This document shows positions 8,507 to 17,624 of a stretch of 64,000 nt of DNA, piece by piece (within the stretch, counting starts at the first letter, position 1; every line of letters starts with the position of its first letter). This stretch comes from CAZBAF01 sp964490245 (GTDB taxonomy: Bacteria; Patescibacteriota; Saccharimonadia; Saccharimonadales; JACDBH01), in the NCBI GenBank assembly GCA_964490245.1, contig CAZBAF010000003.1:62001-126000 (forward strand). The letters run 5' to 3'. The position numbers and the translations under genes are program-made. The notes beneath the pieces were generated by a model. That model worked only from the letters and a program-made list of their open reading frames with translations. It searched no databases and was not told the origin of the DNA.

Positions 8507-9318
8507 ATGATAAATAAAATGACCAAATCCAAGCAAGATCAGCTAGACAAGCTCAAGGCAGAAATACTCACCCAAAATGTCTGCCCCGAGCTGGCCGCGT
8601 CGGCCACACAACTTGTCTTGGGCGACGGCAATCCCGATGCGGAGATTGTGTTTATTGGTGAGGCACCGGGCAAGCGAGAGGACGAGCAGGGCATACCGTT
8701 TGTCGGTGCGGCCGGAAAGTTCTTGAACGAGATGCTGGCAATGATACAATTAGAGCGCCAAGATATTTACATCACTAACATTGTCAAATACCGGCCGCCA
8801 AACAATCGGGATCCTCTTCCGGCCGAGAAAGAAGCATTCTTACCGTTTCTTCAGCAACAGCTTGATATCATTCAGCCAAAATTGATCGTCACTCTGGGCC
8901 GGCACAGCATGGAAGCGCTGTTACCGCCCGGGCTGAAGATCAGCCAGTGCCACGGCCAGCCCAAGCGGATTCGCGTGAACTTTGCAAAGCTGGCAGGGGA
9001 CCAGCGTGCGGATGGAGCGCAAGACGGTGACGAGGAACGGACCAAGCCGTATCAGGATACGGTGAAGGGNNNNNNNNNNCCCACCCCCCCCCCACCCCGC
9101 CCTCCCCCCCTCGGGTCCGCGCCCCCCCCCCCCCACCAACGCAGCGATCCGCCGCAACGCACAGCGGGCTTTCCGGCTTCGCCGGGAAGGCAGATGTGCG
9201 GACGCTGGTCATCCTGCCGCTGTTTCACCCCGCGGCAGCGCTTTACAATGGTGGTATGCGCCAGACACTCATTGATGACTTTCTGCGCATCCCCGACATA
9301 CTAAAGAAAATCAATTAA
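8507..9318 (+). CDS. Type 4 uracil-DNA glycosylase, split by scaffold gap
   Basis: VFIGEAPGKREDEQGIPFVG and ITNIVKYRPPNNRDP are the uracil-binding and active-site motifs of family 4/5 UDG, which removes uracil from DNA. The C-terminus continues after the N-gap (9070-9079) in a different frame as TLVILPLFHPAAALYNGG (from about 9203) and ends at TAA 9316-9318; HPAA is the conserved His motif. Of the four Fe-S cysteines of family 4 only the one in NVCPEL remains; the RPP cysteine is Tyr and the LPFL cysteine is Phe. Start is ATG 8507 or 8519. The poly-C stretch after the gap is probably an assembly artefact. Confidence 0.82.
9080..9134. other. Low-complexity poly-C segment beside scaffold gap
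   Basis: Directly after the Ns come about 55 bases that are almost only C. This is unlike anything else in the window and disrupts the reading frame of the glycosylase gene. It is most likely an artefact at a contig end. Confidence 0.7.
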
Positions 9319-9351
9319 TAACTAAGAAACATGAAATAAGGAATAAGAAAT

Positions 9352-11478
9352 ATGGAAAGAAAACCAAATAACAAATCAAGATCCAACCAGGGCAGGGGCC
9401 AGAGGTCTGAAGGCCGTGGCTCGGCTCAGGCGCAGCAGGGCCGGGGCGGTCGTCAAAACCGTGGCTCGCAGCCGCAAAACGGCAATGGAAATGGCAACGG
9501 GGGCTTACGTAAGAGTTCGCGCGGGGCAGCTATCCGTGCCCAAAAGCGTGTTAACGAGGACGCCACCCGGTTGATTAACTCGGTGTTGGCTACCAGCGCG
9601 CCGTCAGATAAGCCGCGTGCCAACAAGATCGATGACACACCGCGTCTGCGCGTAATCAGCCTGGGCGGACAGGACAGCGGCGGTTCCAAGAACATGCAGC
9701 TGATCGAATACAAAAACGACGCCATCATTATCGACTGCGGTAACGACCTGGGTGTTGATCTGCCTGGTATAAATTATGCAATTTGTGATACTGCGTACCT
9801 CGAGCAGATCCGTCACAAACTGCGCGCCTATGTCATTACGCACGGCCACCTGGATCACATCGGCGGTCTGCCGCACATTGTGCCTAAGTTTCCGGCGCCT
9901 ATTTACGGCAGTCGCTTTACGATTGGCCGTGTGCAGGAAATCTTTGAGAACTTTGGTCTGCCGCTGCCCGAAGGCTTTGAGCTTAAAACCGTCATCATGA
10001 ATGAGGACACGCACGAAAAGCTCAAAATCGGTGAATTTTATGTCGAGCTGGTGCGGGTGACGCACTCGATCCCTGGCTCAACAATTGTTGTCGTCGATAC
10101 GCCTGTCGGCCGGATTGTCAACACCGGCGATTTCCGTCTTGATCCCAATCCGCTTGATCACGAAAGGACCGACACCGAGCGCCTTATGGAGCTCGGCAAA
10201 GAAGGGGTTTTGGCGCTCTTTTCTGAGAGCACTACGACCGAGCGACCGGGTCGCACACCGTCAGAGAGTACGCTGGAACAAACGTTCGTCGATATTATGG
10301 AGAATGCACCGGGACGGATTTTTGTTGGCCTGTTCAGTACCAATATGAACCGCGTGCAGATGATTGTGAACGCGGCTGTGCATCATGGCCGCAAGATATC
10401 AATGGACGGCCGCAGCATGGTTTCGACACTCGAGATGGCTGTGCGCAATGGATTTATGAAGATTCCAAAAGGGACCTTTGTACCTATCAGCAGCGTATCG
10501 AATATGAAGGATAGCGAGGTGCTGGTGGTCTGTACCGGTTCGCAGGGCGAGCCCAGCTCGGCGCTGCAGCGAATGGCCAGCGGCGAACACCGCCATATCA
10601 AGCTCAAAGAGCAGGATACGGTGATTCTCTCGAGCTCACCTATTCCTAACACTGGTAATGACGGCAAGGTGCGCGCAATGGTTGACGGTCTTAACCGCAA
10701 GAACGTTCATGTGTTTCAGCACATCACCCGCGAGATCGATAATCACGGGCCGCTGCACGTATCGGGTCACGCATCGGTTGACGAGTATGCCGATATGATC
10801 AGAATGCTTCAGCCAAAGTTCTTTGTGCCCATATACGGCGATTACACGGCCAAGAAATACCATATTAATATTGCCGTTAACGAAGGCATCCCGCGCAAGA
10901 ACACGATTAATGTTGATAACGGTGTGGTACTGGCCTTTACGCCTGACAGCATGGAAGAGGCCGGGCAGGTGCCGCACGGTACCGTGCTGGTTGACCAGAC
11001 CGGTGCGATTGTCTCCAGCGTAGTCATCAAGGATCGCCTGGTCCTGGCCGAGGAGGGCCTGGTGGCAGTGGTGCTGACCATTGACCGCAAGAGCGGCAAC
11101 CTGATGACCAGCCCGGATATCATCAGCCGCGGCTTCATCTATATGCGCGATAACGAAGAGCTTATGAACGGCTTTAGGGCAGAACTGCGCCGGGCTGTCG
11201 CTCAGCGCTTTAAGCGGGTGGATCTGGACCGCTTTAAGGTTGAGCTGAAAGAGCACATTACGCACTATCTGTTCGAGCAGACCGGCCGCAGTCCGATTGT
11301 CATACCGGTGGTCAACATCATCGGCGGCGGCAAGGTTGAGGTCAAGACCAACGGCGGCCATGCCAGCGGACACGCCAAAGAGGCCGCACAGAAAACGCCT
11401 GAACAGATTGCTGCCGAGCAGCAGAAGCGGTTTCAGGAGATGCGGGCTAAGCTGCTCAACGTCGACCAAGCCGATTAA
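9352..11478 (+). CDS. rnj: Ribonuclease J
   Basis: 708 residues. Residues 1-95 are an Arg/Gly/Gln/Asn-rich disordered extension. From about 100 the protein follows RNase J: metallo-beta-lactamase motif THGHLDHIGGLPH, NTGDFRLDPNP, then the beta-CASP domain with FSTNMNRVQMIVNAAVHHGR, VVCTGSQGEPSSAL and HVSGHAS, and a C-terminal domain. It is a zinc-dependent 5'-3' exo- and endonuclease for RNA decay and maturation. The basic RG-rich extension probably helps RNA binding (inference). No strong ribosome-binding site is seen. Confidence 0.95.
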   Translation: MERKPNNKSRSNQGRGQRSEGRGSAQAQQGRGGRQNRGSQPQNGNGNGNGGLRKSSRGAAIRAQKRVNEDATRLINSVLATSAPSDKPRANKIDDTPRLRVISLGGQDSGGSKNMQLIEYKNDAIIIDCGNDLGVDLPGINYAICDTAYLEQIRHKLRAYVITHGHLDHIGGLPHIVPKFPAPIYGSRFTIGRVQEIFENFGLPLPEGFELKTVIMNEDTHEKLKIGEFYVELVRVTHSIPGSTIVVVDTPVGRIVNTGDFRLDPNPLDHERTDTERLMELGKEGVLALFSESTTTERPGRTPSESTLEQTFVDIMENAPGRIFVGLFSTNMNRVQMIVNAAVHHGRKISMDGRSMVSTLEMAVRNGFMKIPKGTFVPISSVSNMKDSEVLVVCTGSQGEPSSALQRMASGEHRHIKLKEQDTVILSSSPIPNTGNDGKVRAMVDGLNRKNVHVFQHITREIDNHGPLHVSGHASVDEYADMIRMLQPKFFVPIYGDYTAKKYHINIAVNEGIPRKNTINVDNGVVLAFTPDSMEEAGQVPHGTVLVDQTGAIVSSVVIKDRLVLAEEGLVAVVLTIDRKSGNLMTSPDIISRGFIYMRDNEELMNGFRAELRRAVAQRFKRVDLDRFKVELKEHITHYLFEQTGRSPIVIPVVNIIGGGKVEVKTNGGHASGHAKEAAQKTPEQIAAEQQKRFQEMRAKLLNVDQAD

Positions 11479-11483
11479 CCGTA

Positions 11484-11550
11484 ATGAGGGAACCGGGATA
11501 GGTTCCCTCATCGCGCGGGGCGCAGGCTAAGCCTGACGCTCCGGCTGCTC
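11484..11550 (-). repeat. Structured repeat family A, copy 1
   Basis: Read on the minus strand it is GAGCAGCCGGAG, a hairpin (CAGGC-TTA-GCCTG with outer GCG/CGC and a bulged T), CCCCGCGCG, then a perfect 11-bp hairpin ATGAGGGAACC/GGTTCCCTCAT. The same order of motifs and hairpins recurs at 22166, 26989 and 27115. It starts six bases after the RNase J stop. Confidence 0.8.
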
Positions 11551-11566
11551 CCTCCTGAAAGTAGAT

Positions 11567-11599
11567 AGAAATCCCTTGAAATAAATTCAAGGGATTTCT
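11567..11599 (+). terminator. Hairpin terminator after RNase J
   Basis: A 14-bp stem (AGAAATCCCTTGAA with its complement) around loop ATAAA is followed by AATTTTAATT. It probably ends the RNase J transcript. A related hairpin follows at 11733. Confidence 0.65.
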
Positions 11600-11732
11600 A
11601 ATTTTAATTAGGATACGGCTCCCTTGCGCTTCGCAGCAAGAAAATCCACCCTGCATCCAAATGCACGGCTCAGGCTTGCCCCTGCCAAGAGATGCAGCAT
11701 TTTGTCGGGCGGCTCCTTCATGCAAATAAATC
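11600..11732. other. Intergenic segment between two related hairpins
   Basis: No gene is seen. The segment contains a CTTGC/GCAAG hairpin near 11625 and a TGCATCCAAATGCA palindrome. It is bounded on both sides by hairpins sharing the AATCCCT...AGGGATT core, as a small inserted element would be. Confidence 0.4.
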
Positions 11733-11765
11733 AAAAATCCCTCGAAGTAAATCCGGGGGATTTTT
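11733..11765 (+). terminator. Intrinsic terminator
   Basis: AAAAATCCCTCG pairs with CGGGGGATTTTT (12 bp with one G-T wobble), and the right arm supplies a T5 run. Confidence 0.7.
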
Positions 11766-11842
11766 CATTATATAATGCCCAGACTTAAAAGAGCATGGGG
11801 CAGAATTCTGCTACCTCGTCGCCCTGTATAAGCATAAGAGTA

Positions 11843-11871
11843 TTGACAAAACATGAACATTTTGATATACT
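11843..11871 (+). promoter_or_regulatory. Strong promoter, leaderless start
   Basis: TTGACA (11843-11848) and TATACT (11866-11871) have a 17-base spacer. Six bases later comes the ATG at 11878, so transcription should begin at or next to the start codon. Confidence 0.85.
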
Positions 11872-11877
11872 AGACTT

Positions 11878-12141
11878 ATGAATCCAGTCGAAGGATATCC
11901 TGACAATCAGCCAGAAAGGCTCTATGATGAGGAGCTGCAGCTTTATGATCCAACCGGCGAATTTTATGAGTGGCCAGATGACAGAAGTCTGCTAAGTTGG
12001 CTTAAGACCGCATATCTCGTTAAGAAGGCCCTAGAGGTTAATCCGGACAACCCCTATCTGACAGAAGCAACAAACATAGTGAGCGATGCAATACTGAACC
12101 GCAAGTCCGAACTAAAGATAACTCCACCTCCTGACCGGTAG
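11878..12141 (+). CDS. Small acidic protein of unknown function
   Basis: 87 residues, rich in Asp, Glu, Pro and Tyr in the first half (PERLYDEELQLYDPTGEFYE), with one predicted helix (SLLSWLKTAYLVKKAL) and no signal peptide or membrane segment. I do not recognise a family. It has its own strong promoter with no leader and ends 23 bases before ftsK. Coding status rests on the promoter and on the open frame. Confidence 0.65.
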   Translation: MNPVEGYPDNQPERLYDEELQLYDPTGEFYEWPDDRSLLSWLKTAYLVKKALEVNPDNPYLTEATNIVSDAILNRKSELKITPPPDR

Positions 12142-12143
12142 GG

Positions 12144-12152
12144 TGATATAAT
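12144..12152 (+). promoter_or_regulatory. Extended -10 promoter for ftsK
   Basis: TGATATAAT (TGn plus a perfect TATAAT) lies 12 bases before the ftsK ATG. AGAGGG in between is the ribosome-binding site. No -35 is evident. Confidence 0.6.
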
Positions 12153-12164
12153 CAGAGGGTAGTT

Positions 12165-14321
12165 ATGGCAAAAAGAAAAAAGCGAAAATCACGAAAGCAC
12201 GAAGAGGCCGAGCCGAATATGTTCTGGCGGCAGGCTGCGGCTGTGCTGCTGTTTGTGGCGGCATTCTTTTTGCTGTTGGGCGGCTTTGGCGTGGGCGGCA
12301 AGGCGCCGACCACGGTTTTTAGCGGTATTTACAGCGCTTTTGGTCTGGCGGCCTATCTGACGCCGGTGGCATTATTCTATTTTGGTGTATTAAAGTTTAC
12401 GGCCGATGACCATAAGGTGCCGCTGGCCAATAGTCTGAGCATGATGTTTTTGCTGGTGCTCCTGAGCTCGTGGCTGTTTGCGGCCTTTGCCGATCAGACA
12501 CCGGCGGGCGGATATGAGGGCGGCAGCGGCGGCGCGGTCGGCGCTTTCATAGGCGCTTTCATATTGCAGTTTTTAAGCCCCGTTACCGCCAGCATTCTGC
12601 TGATGGTGTTGGCAATGCTGGCGCTGTTCTTTAGCTTTGGCATTTCGCCGCTGGTGCTGGGCGGTATAACCAAGCTGTTCAAACGCCGCGAACGCAGCGA
12701 AGAGGAAGAAATGACAGCGCTGAGCGCCGCCACCCGGCCAAGCTTTAAGCTGAACGAAGGCGTTCCGGTTGAACATCATAAAGGGCAGGCCAGCCTCAAA
12801 AACACTGCAGCGCCCAAGCTGACCCCAAAAGAAGATCATTCGGCCCTGACAGCGCCCAGCGACCCCAATTGGCAGTTCCCTGGGCTCGATCTGCTTAACC
12901 AAAAGCAGGATAAGGCCGACCCGGGTGATGTCGAGGCAAATGCCCAGACTATCCAGGAGACACTGGCCCACTTTAATATCGAGGTCGAGATGGAGGGCGC
13001 CAATATTGGCCCGCGTGTGACGCAATACACCCTCAAGCCACCGGCCGGCGTAAAGCTGAACAAGATTACCGCGCTCGACAGCAATATTGCACTGGATCTG
13101 GGTGCGAATGCCATTCGCATGGAGGCGCCAATTCCGGGCAAAAAGGCGGTGGGTATTGAGGTGCCGAACGTTAAGGCCGCGACGGTGCGGTTTTCGTCCA
13201 TTGTCAGCTCGGCAGAGTGGAAGAACATGCCTAATCCGCTGGCCGTGGGCATCGGCAAGGATATTGCCGGTATACCGGTTGTCGGCGCTCTGGATAAGAT
13301 GCCGCACCTGCTGGTCGCCGGCCAGACAGGTTCGGGTAAATCGGTGATGATTAACACGCTTCTGACCAGCCTGCTGTACCGTAACAGTCCGAGCGATCTT
13401 AAGCTGATTCTGGTCGACCCCAAGCAGGTCGAAATGGCGCCATACGCGGACATCCCGCACCTTCTGACACCGGTTATTACCGAGCCCGAAAAGTGCATCA
13501 GTGCACTTAAATGGGCGGTGGCCGAGATGGAGCGCCGTTACCGCACGCTGGCCGAGAACAAAAAGCGCAATATCGCTGACTACAACGCTGTTATGAAAGA
13601 AGAAAGCATGCCCTACATTGTGATTGTGATTGACGAGCTGGCCGATCTTATGATGATGGCGGCACGCGATGTTGAGGCGCTGATTGTGCGTATTGCCCAA
13701 AAAGCCCGTGCTGTCGGTATTCACCTGGTGCTGGCGACGCAGCGGCCATCGGTTGATGTCATTACCGGCCTGATCAAAGCCAATGTGCCGGCTAGAATCG
13801 CTTTTACGGTGGCCAGTCAGGTCGACAGCCGCACTATTATCGATACCGTCGGGGCGGAAAAACTGCTTGGCATGGGTGACATGCTCTTTAGCACTGCCGA
13901 CATGCCCAAACCCAAGCGTGTGCAGGGCGCCTGGATTACTGATGAAGAAACCGCTGCTGTGATGGACTTCCTGCGGATGCAGCGGCCGCCGCAGTATGAC
14001 GATGAGGTTGTCAGCCAGCCGGTGCAGCTGAACGGCAAGGGCGGTCTGGTGGCCGATTATTCCAACGACGGATCGCAGGGTGACGAGGCCGAGTTCCGCG
14101 ATGCGGTGCTGGTGGTGTTGGAGGCACGCAAGGCGTCGACAAGTCTGCTGCAGCGCCGGTTGCGTATTGGCTATGGCAAGGCAGCACGGTTGATCGAGCA
14201 GATGGAAGAGCAGGGTATTATCAGCCAGGCCGACGGCTCGCGCCCGCGCGAAGTGCTGGTTAATAGCATGGACGATGTCTTTGGCGGTAATGAGGCCGCC
14301 CCCGTACCCGAGGAAGCTTAG
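12165..14321 (+). CDS. ftsK: DNA translocase FtsK/SpoIIIE
   Basis: 718 residues. After a basic start come four hydrophobic segments in residues 20-170 (the membrane anchor), a linker, the alpha/beta motor domain with Walker A AGQTGSGKSVMINTLL (about 384) and IVIVIDELADLMM (Walker B), and a C-terminal winged-helix gamma domain (STSLLQRRLRIGYGKAARLI) that reads DNA polarity signals. It pumps chromosomal DNA at the septum and activates XerCD recombination; a Xer recombinase is encoded at 54727. Confidence 0.96.
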   Translation: MAKRKKRKSRKHEEAEPNMFWRQAAAVLLFVAAFFLLLGGFGVGGKAPTTVFSGIYSAFGLAAYLTPVALFYFGVLKFTADDHKVPLANSLSMMFLLVLLSSWLFAAFADQTPAGGYEGGSGGAVGAFIGAFILQFLSPVTASILLMVLAMLALFFSFGISPLVLGGITKLFKRRERSEEEEMTALSAATRPSFKLNEGVPVEHHKGQASLKNTAAPKLTPKEDHSALTAPSDPNWQFPGLDLLNQKQDKADPGDVEANAQTIQETLAHFNIEVEMEGANIGPRVTQYTLKPPAGVKLNKITALDSNIALDLGANAIRMEAPIPGKKAVGIEVPNVKAATVRFSSIVSSAEWKNMPNPLAVGIGKDIAGIPVVGALDKMPHLLVAGQTGSGKSVMINTLLTSLLYRNSPSDLKLILVDPKQVEMAPYADIPHLLTPVITEPEKCISALKWAVAEMERRYRTLAENKKRNIADYNAVMKEESMPYIVIVIDELADLMMMAARDVEALIVRIAQKARAVGIHLVLATQRPSVDVITGLIKANVPARIAFTVASQVDSRTIIDTVGAEKLLGMGDMLFSTADMPKPKRVQGAWITDEETAAVMDFLRMQRPPQYDDEVVSQPVQLNGKGGLVADYSNDGSQGDEAEFRDAVLVVLEARKASTSLLQRRLRIGYGKAARLIEQMEEQGIISQADGSRPREVLVNSMDDVFGGNEAAPVPEEA

Positions 14322-14343
14322 TGAGGTAATAGTGGCATAGCCT

Positions 14344-15216
14344 ATGAGATATGAGGGGCCAAGTATCAAGGAAATGAGACGGCTCGTTGATACTGATATC
14401 GTGAGACTTATTGGCATAATTGCTATACCTAGATCAATGTCAACTGCGCTTGGCCGAGCGCTAAACGAGAGCAATACGCCAAGTTCCTTTATTAACGAGC
14501 CGCTCAACAGGAGCAATCAGTCTCTGGAGGAGGCTATGCGAATGGTACTTGATGTAATGAGAGATCGGGCAGATCTCGATATGCAGCCAGTGGCGATTGT
14601 GAAGAGCATGGCAACTTACTACACACTTGATTCATTCAAAATCATGGAAGAGATATCGGATGGCATAATTTGGTCTATTAGAGATCCCATGATACAAATT
14701 AGCTCGTTGCTGACTAGAACTGCGAATGACTTAATTGCCGGAGGTGAGGATCTGCTGCGAGAGGAGGAGATAGAGTCTTTTATTCCCGATGCGGTCAGCT
14801 TCTTGGAAAATAGTGACTTATCAAGGGCTTTCTCACGCACAGGATGGGAGAGTATAGGAAAGCTGTACGACTGTTCGGTGAGCAATAATCAAACAGTGAT
14901 AGACGGAGGAGAATTTGTTGCTCATCCAAGTTCTGTACTAGAGCTGTTGTGCGATCGAGTTAATTTGGAGTTCTCTTCCAGTATGGTGAAGGGTTGGCAA
15001 AAAGACATAATACATTTGAATTCGCCGGGTAATAGTCGACTGTCCTTTGAGGATAACGCTTGGACACGCGATGCGATGAAGTCAGATGGAATATTTACTT
15101 CAAAAAGAGAAGCGCTGGACAGAGTTTCTTTACCCCAATCTTTGCTTGATCATCTTGATAGAGTGGCCGTGCCGGTATACGAAAAGATGAAGCAGGCTCA
15201 ACCTAACGGAGACTAG
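14344..15216 (+). CDS. Sulfotransferase-like protein
   Basis: 290 residues. IAIPRSMSTALGRALNES (about 25-42) resembles the 5' phosphosulfate-binding loop of sulfotransferases, and IWSIRDPMIQISSLL (about 114-128) the 3' phosphate-binding motif. Members transfer sulfate from PAPS to a sugar, lipid or protein; some homologues of this subgroup have no proven activity. The DNA is more AT-rich than ftsK and the codon use differs, which suggests acquired DNA. It converges with the Nudix gene and overlaps it by 14 bases. Confidence 0.65.
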   Translation: MRYEGPSIKEMRRLVDTDIVRLIGIIAIPRSMSTALGRALNESNTPSSFINEPLNRSNQSLEEAMRMVLDVMRDRADLDMQPVAIVKSMATYYTLDSFKIMEEISDGIIWSIRDPMIQISSLLTRTANDLIAGGEDLLREEEIESFIPDAVSFLENSDLSRAFSRTGWESIGKLYDCSVSNNQTVIDGGEFVAHPSSVLELLCDRVNLEFSSSMVKGWQKDIIHLNSPGNSRLSFEDNAWTRDAMKSDGIFTSKREALDRVSLPQSLLDHLDRVAVPVYEKMKQAQPNGD

Positions 15217-15643
15217 GATTGTTTTGTCTTATTTCCGCTGCTTTTCTTAGAGCCTGCTTCATATGGTCGAAACTAAGTGCTTTATATGCCTCCTCTCCAG
15301 ACATCCACACATTCTCGAAATCTTCATTCGCCATTCTGTCTGGAGAAGGCTCCTCTGAACTAACTCTTTTAAGCAGGTAATAATAAACTGTTTTTTTATA
15401 TGTCTTGCCGTCTTTCCAGTCAAAGGTGAAGGTATGTTCCAATAACGGTGCTACGATAGTCGTCAGATAGCCAGTTTCTTCCATAACTTCGCGCACACAG
15501 GCCTGCTCCGGCGTTTCGCCTGCCTCGATAGTGCCTTTCGGCAGCTCAACGGTTTTTTCTGAAAGCCATCGAATGACCAAATATTTGCCATTGTCTTCTA
15601 TTACGCCTCCAGCTGAGAATTTTCTTATTTGTTCCTTTTTCAT
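15203..15643 (-). CDS. Nudix hydrolase
   Basis: 146 residues. The Nudix box is intact: GTIEAGETPEQACVREVMEE followed by TGY, fitting GX5EX7REUXEEXGU, which binds the metal and hydrolyses nucleoside diphosphate derivatives. KFSAGGVIEDNGKYLVIRW is a typical Nudix N-terminus. ATG 15643 has AAAGG at a good distance; a TTG at 15649 is in frame but overlaps the upstream stop. It follows the glycosyltransferase with almost no gap, so the two are probably co-transcribed. Substrate unknown. Confidence 0.88.
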   Translation of the reverse strand: MKKEQIRKFSAGGVIEDNGKYLVIRWLSEKTVELPKGTIEAGETPEQACVREVMEETGYLTTIVAPLLEHTFTFDWKDGKTYKKTVYYYLLKRVSSEEPSPDRMANEDFENVWMSGEEAYKALSFDHMKQALRKAAEIRQNNPSLR

Positions 15644-15645
15644 GC

Positions 15646-16752
15646 TCAACCTTTCACTAGTTGTTGATAAAGATGTAGAAATGGGTCAAGATTGTTCTCC
15701 CAGTCATAGTGGGCGTCTACGTATTCTCTGCCTGCATGCGCAAGTTTCTGATAGATCGCATCGTCGTTTAGTAGATTGTTAATCACAGCGGGATATTTCT
15801 CAAGGGTGTTTTCTATTATGAGGCAGTCAGAAATACTTTTCTGCAGGCCCTGTACGCCGATCGAGGTAGTGATTATTGGGATGCCTGCAGCCATGAAGTC
15901 TAGAACCTTTAGTCTTGTGCCGCTGCCTTCTGTCAAGGGAACGACTGCCAAATCATAGCTTGCTAGCTCATCCCCTAGATTACTAACTCCTTGTTTGAAG
16001 AAGACGTGGCTACCGCCATATTTTCTGACAGTTTTTTCAGGGGTTATTCCTAGTATTGTCAGGCTGTAGTTCTTATCAATTTTAGTTAACGCAGGTAGCA
16101 TTATCTTGCAGATATGTTCAAGAGCACGTTCGTTCGGCGGATAAAACATATGACCCAGAAAAACCAATCTTTTGCCTGGAGTATTACGCAGCGTAAATCT
16201 TATTGCCTTTGTGTCAATGGCGCCTCTATAGACTGAAACTTTGCTTCTATTAATTCCCATTCTCAGGATATGGCTTTTATCATGCTCTGACCTACAAAGT
16301 ACATGATCAGATAGCTGCATAGCCTTCTTTTGCAGGTGTTTTGCTTCTCTGACTTTATCTGGAGTGCTTCCGAGGCCTTCATAGAGCACATGGTCAATAT
16401 TTATTGCTTCGAAAATTACCTTGATGCCCGCATTCCTTAAGCGCTCACCTAAAAGGACAGTTTCTTCTGAAGTATAAAAATGAACGAATTTTGTTTCCAT
16501 AATTTTTAGTGCGTATTCCAGAATACCGTTTTCTTGGTAGAAACTATTAGCGGGTATAAAAAGACTCCCAAATGATTGTTGGCAGTATAGCTTTGGATCA
16601 TCCCATCCCCTATAACAGAGTAAGGCGGTCGGGCTAACCTCGTTAGAATTAGCCAGAGCATTCATGAGGCCGTATATGGAATAATAAGCCCCATTACGGA
16701 TAGGCAAGAACGAACCATCTATCATAAATGCTACGGAATATTTATTGCTCAT
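15646..16752 (-). CDS. Glycosyltransferase, GT4/GT-B type
   Basis: About 368 residues. An N-terminal glycine-rich stretch (PIRNGAYYSIYGLMNAL), GKRLVFLGHMFYPPNERALE at the start of the second Rossmann domain, and the C-terminal VVPLTEGSGTRLKVLDFMAA motif are the hallmarks of GT4 retaining enzymes using nucleotide sugars. No signal peptide, so it acts in the cytosol, probably in polysaccharide or glycolipid synthesis. The ATG at 16752 overlaps the end of the upstream kinase-like gene by 11 bases. The gene is AT-richer than the window average. Confidence 0.85.
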   Translation of the reverse strand: MSNKYSVAFMIDGSFLPIRNGAYYSIYGLMNALANSNEVSPTALLCYRGWDDPKLYCQQSFGSLFIPANSFYQENGILEYALKIMETKFVHFYTSEETVLLGERLRNAGIKVIFEAINIDHVLYEGLGSTPDKVREAKHLQKKAMQLSDHVLCRSEHDKSHILRMGINRSKVSVYRGAIDTKAIRFTLRNTPGKRLVFLGHMFYPPNERALEHICKIMLPALTKIDKNYSLTILGITPEKTVRKYGGSHVFFKQGVSNLGDELASYDLAVVPLTEGSGTRLKVLDFMAAGIPIITTSIGVQGLQKSISDCLIIENTLEKYPAVINNLLNDDAIYQKLAHAGREYVDAHYDWENNLDPFLHLYQQLVKG

Positions 16753-17445
16753 TGATAATTCCAAGAATCTGACTCTCCACGACTTGCAAGGGCTGGTCTC
16801 CGTCTATGCAATATAACTGTGTGGATGGCTCGATGCTGCCATAAAACACCTCATAATATTGATCAAAATATTTTAGAAAGTTCAAATTATGCCAAGGGTT
16901 TTTTTGATCTTGTTCACGCTTTTTGCGCGACAACGATAAGCGGGGACTCACTTTTATCCAAATCACTGCATACGGTGCAATAATGTCCCTATTCACCTTT
17001 GCAGCTTCATACCAAGCAAGCCTCTTATTATAGGTGCGAGTACCAAACGTTTTATCATACGCCCAAGCAAAAGCAAGGGTGCTGGCGTAGTACCTATCAA
17101 GAACCGAAATGCTTTTGTTTGCTTGAATTAATTTCCTTGTTTTTAAATCTCACTTTTGAAGTAAAAGTCATCAGATTGCTTAATGCTATCGATTGGTTCA
17201 TGTGGGAGTATCTGTTCTACTAAACAGTATTTATTTAGTCGCTTCAGCCTGTTTAGGAGGGTTGTTTTGCCGCCGCCCGGCAACCCTTCTAATACGAATG
17301 CCTTACTCTTTACGCTGTAGGGTTTGATGCCTTTTTGATCAATAAAGCCGAACAAGCATGAATTAAAATCGTTGTAGATCCTTTCGGGCGCATAGCCCCT
17401 ATCCAGCACTTCTTTTAGCCATTTTGGCGTATCAGCATTTATCAC
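16742..17445 (-). pseudogene. Thymidylate-kinase-like gene with one-base frameshift
   Basis: The first part (GTG 17445 to 17143) carries the P-loop VLEGLPGGGKTTLLNRL. It then runs into a stop after FYFKSEI. The next frame continues without a break as DLKTRKLIQANKSISVLDRYYASTLAF in two overlapping halves; DRYYAST is the DR(Y/H) motif of dTMP and deoxynucleoside kinases. It ends at 16742. One missing base near 17148-17151 (GAGAT for GAxGAT) restores a single protein of about 234 residues. This is either a recent mutation or a sequence error. No lid or substrate specificity can be assigned. Confidence 0.8.
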
Positions 17446-17624
17446 TGATTCATATACTATAAGAAGCTGGAAGTATGTCCAACTTTGTACATCAAATCTT
17501 TGAATGCGGCGACGATGTTGTGGCCGCAGAAGGCTCCGAAGCGTAGACTGCTGGCATAGATAAGGTGGTCTGACTCAACCTTGTGCGTTATGATGGGGGT
17601 AAGCAAAAGCCATAAGGGGAGTTC
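17446..17624. other. Divergent intergenic region
   Basis: It separates the kinase-like gene (minus) from the secreted dockerin protein (plus). On the minus strand TATAGT lies 10 bases before the GTG start, with TTGGAC 15 bases further up. On the plus strand AAGGGGAG at 17613-17621 is the ribosome-binding site. Confidence 0.4.

Noticed and set aside
12573..14516. Long minus-strand frame of 647 codons over ftsK
   Set aside because: It lies opposite ftsK, is rich in His, Gln and Arg with no domain, and has no promoter or ribosome-binding site.
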